A program made the position numbers and the translations under genes. From positions 248,001-312,000 of the forward strand of contig NZ_LNYZ01000001.1 of NCBI RefSeq assembly GCF_001468065.1: 64,000 nt of DNA, written 5' to 3'. How positions within the stretch are numbered: position 1 is the stretch's first letter; every line of letters starts with the position of its first letter. Below the pieces are notes generated by a model, which saw nothing but the letters and a program-made list of their open reading frames with translations, ran no database searches and had not been told where the DNA came from. The stretch comes from Legionella steigerwaltii (GTDB lineage Bacteria > Pseudomonadota > Gammaproteobacteria > Legionellales > Legionellaceae). This document shows, one piece after another, positions 60,008 through 64,000 of this stretch.

Positions 60008-61163
60008 AATACCAATCTATTTTGATTATATGGCTACAACGCCTGTTGACCCACGTGTAGTGGAGCGCATGATCCATTATTTGGGGCCGGATGGTGATTT
60101 TGGTAATCCTTCTTCTATAACCCATGAATATGGACGAGTTGCAGCTCTTGCTGTGGAACATGCGCGCATGCAAGTTGCAGATTCAATTCACGCATCAGCA
60201 TCAGATATAGTATTTACCTCAGGTGCTACAGAAGCAAATAATTTGGGAATAATCGGTGCCGCTCATTTTTACCAGAATAAAGGGAAACATTTAGTTACAA
60301 TGAGTACAGAGCATAAAGCAGTGCTCGATAGTTTTAACCGTTTGGAAAAAGATGGATTTGAGGTAACTTACCTTCATCCTGAACCCAATGGGTTACTCGA
60401 TCTGGAACAATTGGCCCAAGTTTTAAGACACGATACCATTTTGGTTTCTATCATGCATGTAAACAATGAAATTGGCGTAATTCAGGATATTGAGTCCATT
60501 GGGGCTTTATTACGTAATAAAGGCATTATATTTCATGTGGATGCGGCTCAAAGTGCAGGGAAAATTCCTATCGATCTAACTCGTCTTTCTGTAGATTTAA
60601 TGGCACTTTCCGCACATAAAAATTATGGACCCAAAGGTGTTGGTGCACTTTATGTTCGACACAAACCACGAATTCGTCTCCAGCCGCAAAGCTTTGGTGG
60701 TGGGCATGAAGGAGGCCTACGTTCAGGAACCTTAGCCACGCATCAAATTGTTGGTATGGGGGAAGCATTCGCATTGGCTGAAGGTGTTCGAGAAGAAGAA
60801 CAATCACGACTTTTAAAATATCGCCAGCGTTTATGGGATGGCATTAAGCATCTGCCAGGTATTCAACTTAATGGAGACAAACAACAGCGGATTGCGGGGA
60901 ATCTGAATATCAGCTTTGCTGGTTTGGATGGCGATTCCTTATTGTTAGCCTTGAACGAGTTAGCATTGTCTACTACATCAGCATGTACTTCTGCCAGTAT
61001 TCAACCTTCTTACGTGCTGAGGGAACTGGGCTTAAGTGATGACTTAGCACAAAGTACTATAAGATTATCCATGGGACGTTTTACTAAGGAAGAAGAAGTG
61101 GAGCACGCAATTCGTGTTATTTGTACGCAAGTAACTCGATTGCGTGAAATGTCGCCGTCATGA
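59991..61163 (+). CDS. Cysteine desulfurase (IscS-like)
   Basis: A 390-residue PLP enzyme that takes sulfur from cysteine for Fe-S clusters and thiolated tRNA. GTG 59991, with AGAGG five nt upstream, is the only start that keeps the conserved [20 protein letters not shown] block. The PLP-lysine motif is [31 protein letters not shown] holds the substrate-binding Asn; the mobile catalytic Cys is in [19 protein letters not shown], as in IscS rather than SufS. It overlaps trmJ by 17 nt and the following gene by 4 nt. It might be the main desulfurase or a paralogue dedicated to this small cluster. Confidence 0.93.
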   Translation: MNGIIKIPIYFDYMATTPVDPRVVERMIHYLGPDGDFGNPSSITHEYGRVAALAVEHARMQVADSIHASASDIVFTSGATEANNLGIIGAAHFYQNKGKHLVTMSTEHKAVLDSFNRLEKDGFEVTYLHPEPNGLLDLEQLAQVLRHDTILVSIMHVNNEIGVIQDIESIGALLRNKGIIFHVDAAQSAGKIPIDLTRLSVDLMALSAHKNYGPKGVGALYVRHKPRIRLQPQSFGGGHEGGLRSGTLATHQIVGMGEAFALAEGVREEEQSRLLKYRQRLWDGIKHLPGIQLNGDKQQRIAGNLNISFAGLDGDSLLLALNELALSTTSACTSASIQPSYVLRELGLSDDLAQSTIRLSMGRFTKEEEVEHAIRVICTQVTRLREMSPS

Positions 61164-61540
61164 TGTATAATAGAACTGTACAAGATTGTTTTTTTTCACC
61201 CAGGCATGTGGGAGTTGTTGATTTAACAAAGCGTTTTGCAATCGTTGTTAAAAACAATCAAAAAGGCCAAGGAATTATTGAGTTTTACATGCAGTATAAT
61301 TCAGAGGGTACAATTGTGCGGGCTTGCTTTAAAGCCAATGGTAATCCTTATGTCATAGCAAGTCTAGAATGGTTATGCAGGCAGCTGGAAGGGCAGACTA
61401 TCAATACTGCCCCACAAATTGATTACCCATTAATTGTTAAAAAATTGGATATCCCTGTTGCTCAGTACCCTATAGCATTAAGAATTGTGGATGTTTATAA
61501 AGAAGCATTGCTATTAATAAAAGAAGATAAATCGAATTGA
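61160..61540 (+). CDS. IscU-like scaffold lacking all three cluster-binding cysteines
   Basis: A 126-residue protein that aligns with IscU/NifU-N along its length: [19 protein letters not shown] at the start, [25 protein letters not shown] in the middle, [13 protein letters not shown] and a C-terminal helix ([15 protein letters not shown]). The three Fe-S ligand positions are changed. The first (GxPxCGD) lies in [10 protein letters not shown], without Cys. The second (GCG) is Gly-Asn-Pro at 61-63. The third (xHCS) is around Tyr103-Pro104. The LPPVK HscA-binding motif is also gone. The Cys present (10, 56, 73) are not at ligand sites. The gene overlaps both iscS-like and iscA-like genes by 4 nt, so it is expressed. 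A regulatory or structural role with the desulfurase is inferred. Confidence 0.75.
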   Translation: MMYNRTVQDCFFSPRHVGVVDLTKRFAIVVKNNQKGQGIIEFYMQYNSEGTIVRACFKANGNPYVIASLEWLCRQLEGQTINTAPQIDYPLIVKKLDIPVAQYPIALRIVDVYKEALLLIKEDKSN

Positions 61541-61551
61541 GAGGTAACATA

Positions 61552-61917
61552 ATGAGCGTCGTAATGCATCATGTAGAAAGTGCAGTACCGGAAATCAGTT
61601 TTACTGAAGCAGCGATAAAACACGTAGTGTCTTATTTGCAGAGAAATTCTGAATATACTGGAATTCGGTTATCTGTAAAAAAAACGGGCTGCTCTGGTTT
61701 ATCTTATGTAGTCGATTATGTCCTTGCTCCTCTGGATGGTGATTTAATACTTGCTTTGACTGAAAATTATAGTGTATGTATTGATAAATCCAGTTATCCC
61801 TTCTTGAAAAATATGAGCGTTGATTATGTAAAACAGGGATTAAATTATAAATTTGTTTTTAATAATCCTAACCAGACAGGACAATGTGGGTGTGGAGAGA
61901 GTTTTACTGTGGATTAG
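61552..61917 (+). CDS. A-type Fe-S carrier (IscA/SufA/ErpA family)
   Basis: 121 residues from ATG 61552, preceded by AGGTAAC; the frame can be opened at 61537. It has the HesB fold with all three metal-binding Cys: Cys47 in KKTGCSGLSY and Cys112/Cys114 in GQCGCGESF. A-type carriers move Fe-S clusters to target apoproteins. Which subtype it is cannot be told by eye; the C-terminal GQCGCGESFTVD end is closest to SufA/IscA. It ends the trmJ-iscS-iscU*-iscA run; hscBA and fdx do not follow. Confidence 0.92.
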   Translation: MSVVMHHVESAVPEISFTEAAIKHVVSYLQRNSEYTGIRLSVKKTGCSGLSYVVDYVLAPLDGDLILALTENYSVCIDKSSYPFLKNMSVDYVKQGLNYKFVFNNPNQTGQCGCGESFTVD

Positions 61918-62372
61918 AAATAATACATTGATGGAACACAATACCGCGAACGATCAGATTTTACCTCCAGCTGCTTCGCTTTAAGCAGTCATTTTTGTGC
62001 TTTTGGACCTATCTATCCTTAAAAAATTATATGAACCCGTTTTATTAAGAATATTTTTTTAAAATAAATAAGCACTTACGATTTTTCTTTATTTAAAGAA
62101 ATAAAAAAGCACAAATTTACTTATTATTATCCAACACTTAAGAAAAAATAATAAAGGTGAATAAATTAATTAATAAATTCGCCTTGTCCATTTTAGTTGT
62201 AAAGTGGTAAAATTTTTTTTTACTTAATATTTCCTTAAGAAATGAATATCATTAAAATAATATTTACACTCTTTGAGATGTTTGATACTATATAGGCCAT
62301 AGTGTTCGGTGAGTGTATGTACTGGGCATAATTTTATTTGTTTATTTCATTAATTTGTACTAGGAGACTTAA
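61918..62372 (+). promoter_or_regulatory. Long AT-rich leader of fis with a PmrA-box-like site
   Basis: 455 bp without a gene. At 62223-62242 lies CTTAATATT, two bases, then CTTAAGAAA: a perfect 9-mer half plus a 5/9 second half of the Legionella PmrA box (cTTAATatT-N2-cTTAATatT). TAAAAT at 62253-62258 could be a -10. The rest is A/T-rich with poly-A and poly-T stretches that could bend DNA. Confidence 0.5.
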
Positions 62373-62654
62373 ATGAGCACAGATACAATGGTGCAAAGCA
62401 GCGAAGCACTGTCACATCAAGTAATTCATGCTGTTAAAGGTTATTTAACCAGTGTTAGTAATAAAGACTCTAACTTGAATTTATATCAATTAATCGTTGA
62501 AGAAGTTGAAGCACCTTTATTTCGCACGGTTATGGAATTAACCCGTTACAACCAATCAAAAGCTGCGCGTGTTCTTGGCGTGAGTCGTGGTACTTTGCGT
62601 ACTAAATTAAAGCGTTATTTTGATGACGAATTTATCGGAACTCGTGATTTCTAA
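62373..62654 (+). CDS. fis: DNA-binding protein Fis
   Basis: A 93-residue nucleoid protein. The C-terminal helix-turn-helix is nearly canonical (RYNQSKAARVLGVSRGTLRT followed by KLKRYF), and the preceding helix (VEEVEAPLFRTVMELTRYNQ) is the Fis dimer core. An AGGAG site is 8 nt before the ATG. Legionella carry several Fis paralogues that repress effector genes; which one this is cannot be told. It is not in the dusB-fis arrangement of enterobacteria; it is a single gene upstream of rnpB. Confidence 0.94.
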   Translation: MSTDTMVQSSEALSHQVIHAVKGYLTSVSNKDSNLNLYQLIVEEVEAPLFRTVMELTRYNQSKAARVLGVSRGTLRTKLKRYFDDEFIGTRDF

Positions 62655-62715
62655 GTGATTAGAATAACTTGGTTTCGTCGGTTTTATCTTATTAAATTTG
62701 TTAATGTAGTGGTCT

Positions 62716-62744
62716 TTGACTAGGCACTCTGCTACTATTGATAT
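62716..62744 (+). promoter_or_regulatory. Likely promoter of rnpB
   Basis: TTGACT (62716-62721) and TGATAT (62739-62744) are 17 nt apart, a good sigma-70 arrangement just ahead of the rnpB 5' end. Confidence 0.55.
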
Positions 62745-62746
62745 CA

Positions 62747-63098
62747 GAGTTGGTCAGACAATCGCTCTTTGCTTTTTGCAAAGGGAGGAAAGTCCGGGCT
62801 CCAAAGGGTAGAGTGCCAGGTAACGCCTGGGAGGTGTGAACCTACGGAAAGTGCCACAGAAAATATACCGCCTCTTTGTAGGTAAGGGTGAAATGGTGCG
62901 GTAAGAGCGCACCGCACGGCTGGCAACAGGCGTGGCAGGGAAAACCCCACTCGGAGCAAGACCAAATAGGAGTCCATTTGGCTGAAAAGCCATTACGTGT
63001 GGCCCGCACGGGACTCGGGTAGGTCGCTTGAGGCATGTGGTGACACATGTCCCAGATGAATGATTGTCCATGACAGAACCCGGCTTATCGACCGACTC
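62747..63098 (+). ncRNA. rnpB: RNase P RNA
   Basis: Bacterial type A RNase P catalytic RNA, which matures tRNA 5' ends. The 5' GAGTTGGTC pairs with 3' GACCGACTC to form P1. Conserved blocks are GGAGGAAAGTCCGGGCTCC, AGGGTGAAATGGTGCGGTAA with the GAGCGCACCGC segment, ACAGAACCCGGCTTATCG and the CR region with AGACCAAATAGG. A TTTTTATTTT tract follows P1 and may serve for termination. Length of about 352 nt is typical. Confidence 0.96.
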
Positions 63099-63468
63099 TT
63101 TTTATTTTCGTACTTATATCGCTCTCCTAAAATCTGGTCAAAAAACTTATCAATTCATGAAATGGCGTTGACTTAAGGATGTGGTCTGGGTGAAGGCAAA
63201 GCCGTTATCCGTAGGCCAGGCATCATTCAAGCTTGGATCCTGGGTTTCGCTACGCTGCACCCAGGCTACAATTTTCTTTTAGTTGACGCCATTAGCTCAA
63301 TAGATCGAAACTTTTGTAGATTAATAGCCTAACTTTCTTATTTCTTTTAAGAAGTCATCAATTTGTCCTTAGTGTATATTGAATTTTCATTTAACTAAGA
63401 AATAATGTTATTAGTTGCTCAAATAGGTTATAATATGATCATCTTGTTTTAATGTGTCAAAAAATATT
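63099..63468. other. Intergenic region with repeat copy 8 and promoter of the right-edge gene
   Basis: It starts with the T-rich end of rnpB, holds a diverged repeat copy at 63181-63270, and ends with an AT-rich stretch including TATAAT at 63429-63434. No complete gene is visible. Confidence 0.5.
63181..63270. repeat. Palindromic intergenic repeat, copy 8 (diverged)
   Basis: Left arm GTGGTCTGGGTGAAGGCAAA then GCCGTTATCC; right arm GGATCCTGGGTTTCGCTACG then CTGCACCCAGGCTACA. The right arm is close to the family; the left arm has diverged, so the stem is broken. Confidence 0.8.
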
Positions 63469-64000
63469 ATGATGATTCAACAGCTACAGGCCATTTTTTC
63501 TAATCCAGAAGTAATCTCCATTAAGCCAGGTCTCCTAGAGCAAATTAAGGATCTCGCTGAAATCGGGTTTAGTGAAAAACTAAATAAATTCATTAGATCA
63601 AATAAAAAGAAATTTGAGTTATACAAGTCTACCAAGTTTGATGCATCAAAATACAATGAGAACTATTTGAAGTTCCTAAATGAGCTCATTGATGCCTTGT
63701 CTTTGACTAAAGAAGATATCGTTACAGAAACTATTCGTTGGAAATATGCTGACCTTAAGCATATTAACAGGTATGATAAAACTAAAAATCAGCTTACTCA
63801 AACCATTGAGGATTCTGATCTCGCTACGAATGTTATCATACGACTGGAAGCATTTAGAAAAAAGTTAGATCCCATTAAAAATCAACAACAAGTCTTCCAA
63901 CAACAAATCTTTCAAGCTAAGACTTTAGTAAATTTAACAAACGATGATGTAGTTGCAAATCGGAGCAACCTGACCAGAATGCAAGGCGACTATCTTAATT
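63469..64000 (+). CDS. Truncated hypothetical protein, helical and Gln/Lys/Asn-rich, runs off the right edge
   Basis: From ATG 63469 (or 63472) the frame stays open for 177 codons to the window end. The visible part is soluble and strongly helical, with no signal peptide: MMIQQLQAIFSNPEVISIKP, LAEIGFSEKLNKFIRSNKKK, and a Gln-rich coiled-coil-like stretch around QQQVFQQQIFQAKTL. Charge and Asn/Lys-rich composition resemble large Legionella effectors, but no domain was recognised. A TATAAT lies about 35 nt upstream; the ribosome binding site is weak. Confidence 0.75.
   Translation, partial: MMIQQLQAIFSNPEVISIKPGLLEQIKDLAEIGFSEKLNKFIRSNKKKFELYKSTKFDASKYNENYLKFLNELIDALSLTKEDIVTETIRWKYADLKHINRYDKTKNQLTQTIEDSDLATNVIIRLEAFRKKLDPIKNQQQVFQQQIFQAKTLVNLTNDDVVANRSNLTRMQGDYLN

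Noticed and set aside
61160-61540. Calling the Cys-less scaffold a pseudogene
   Set aside because: The frame is complete, has normal length, overlaps both neighbours and keeps non-ligand family features, which argues for retained function.
62744-63071. Minus-strand frames of 68-105 codons over rnpB
   Set aside because: They are the reverse of the structured RNase P RNA, whose conserved blocks explain the sequence.

Overview
The window looks like a chromosomal segment of a Legionella species or close relative (Gammaproteobacteria, Legionellales). The evidence is the low G+C content, close gammaproteobacterial housekeeping blocks (accD-folC-SPOR-cvpA; leuS-lptE-holA-nadD; ftsK-lolA-rarA), a Legionella-type flagellar set (flaA-flaG-fliD-fliS, fleSR, fliEFGHIJ), a class I PHB synthase, and several orphan proteins that resemble host-directed effectors. 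No rRNA, tRNA, CRISPR, intact insertion sequence or prophage was found. RNase P RNA (rnpB) is present near the right end.

Layout. 0-5.4 kb: a secreted S/T/A-rich protein, then fliS, fliD, a flaG-like gene and flagellin flaA on the minus strand, with a textbook sigma-28 promoter in front of flaA. 5.6-9.3 kb: accD-folC-SPOR protein-cvpA. 9.2-15.6 kb (minus): lnt, leuS, lptE, holA, nadD, i.e. envelope lipoprotein and LPS export, translation, replication and NAD functions. 15.8-24.3 kb: PHA synthase, a lysine/aminoadipate-semialdehyde catabolic pair, and a beta-oxidation pair. 24.4-33.4 kb: infA, a small protein with a convincing SH2-like N-terminus, aat, a cyclic-nucleotide-binding-like membrane protein, trxB, ftsK-lolA-rarA and an orphan with a possible Tiki/ChaN-like domain. 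33.7-45.8 kb: the flagellar regulators fleS-fleR, then fliE-fliJ, translationally coupled to a giant yhdP/AsmA-like gene. 46-54 kb: mpl, two unknown proteins, a tandem pair of YhhQ-type transporters, a GNAT acetyltransferase, and an orphan with a duplicated RasGEF-like motif lying between a decayed clpB fragment and intact clpB. 54-64 kb: clpB, sppA, suhB, trmJ, a short isc-like operon whose scaffold has lost all three cluster ligands, fis, rnpB and a truncated coiled-coil-like gene.

A family of roughly 80-90 bp palindromic repeats sits in many intergenic gaps. The two arms of each copy share the same substitutions, so self-complementarity is kept while the sequence drifts. No complete new multi-gene system is evident. 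The observations I consider most worth following are the SH2-like protein, the cysteine-less IscU-like scaffold inside iscS-iscU-iscA, the orphan next to the clpB remnant, and a PmrA-box-like site in the long fis leader. All protein assignments come from reading motifs by eye; no database search was run.
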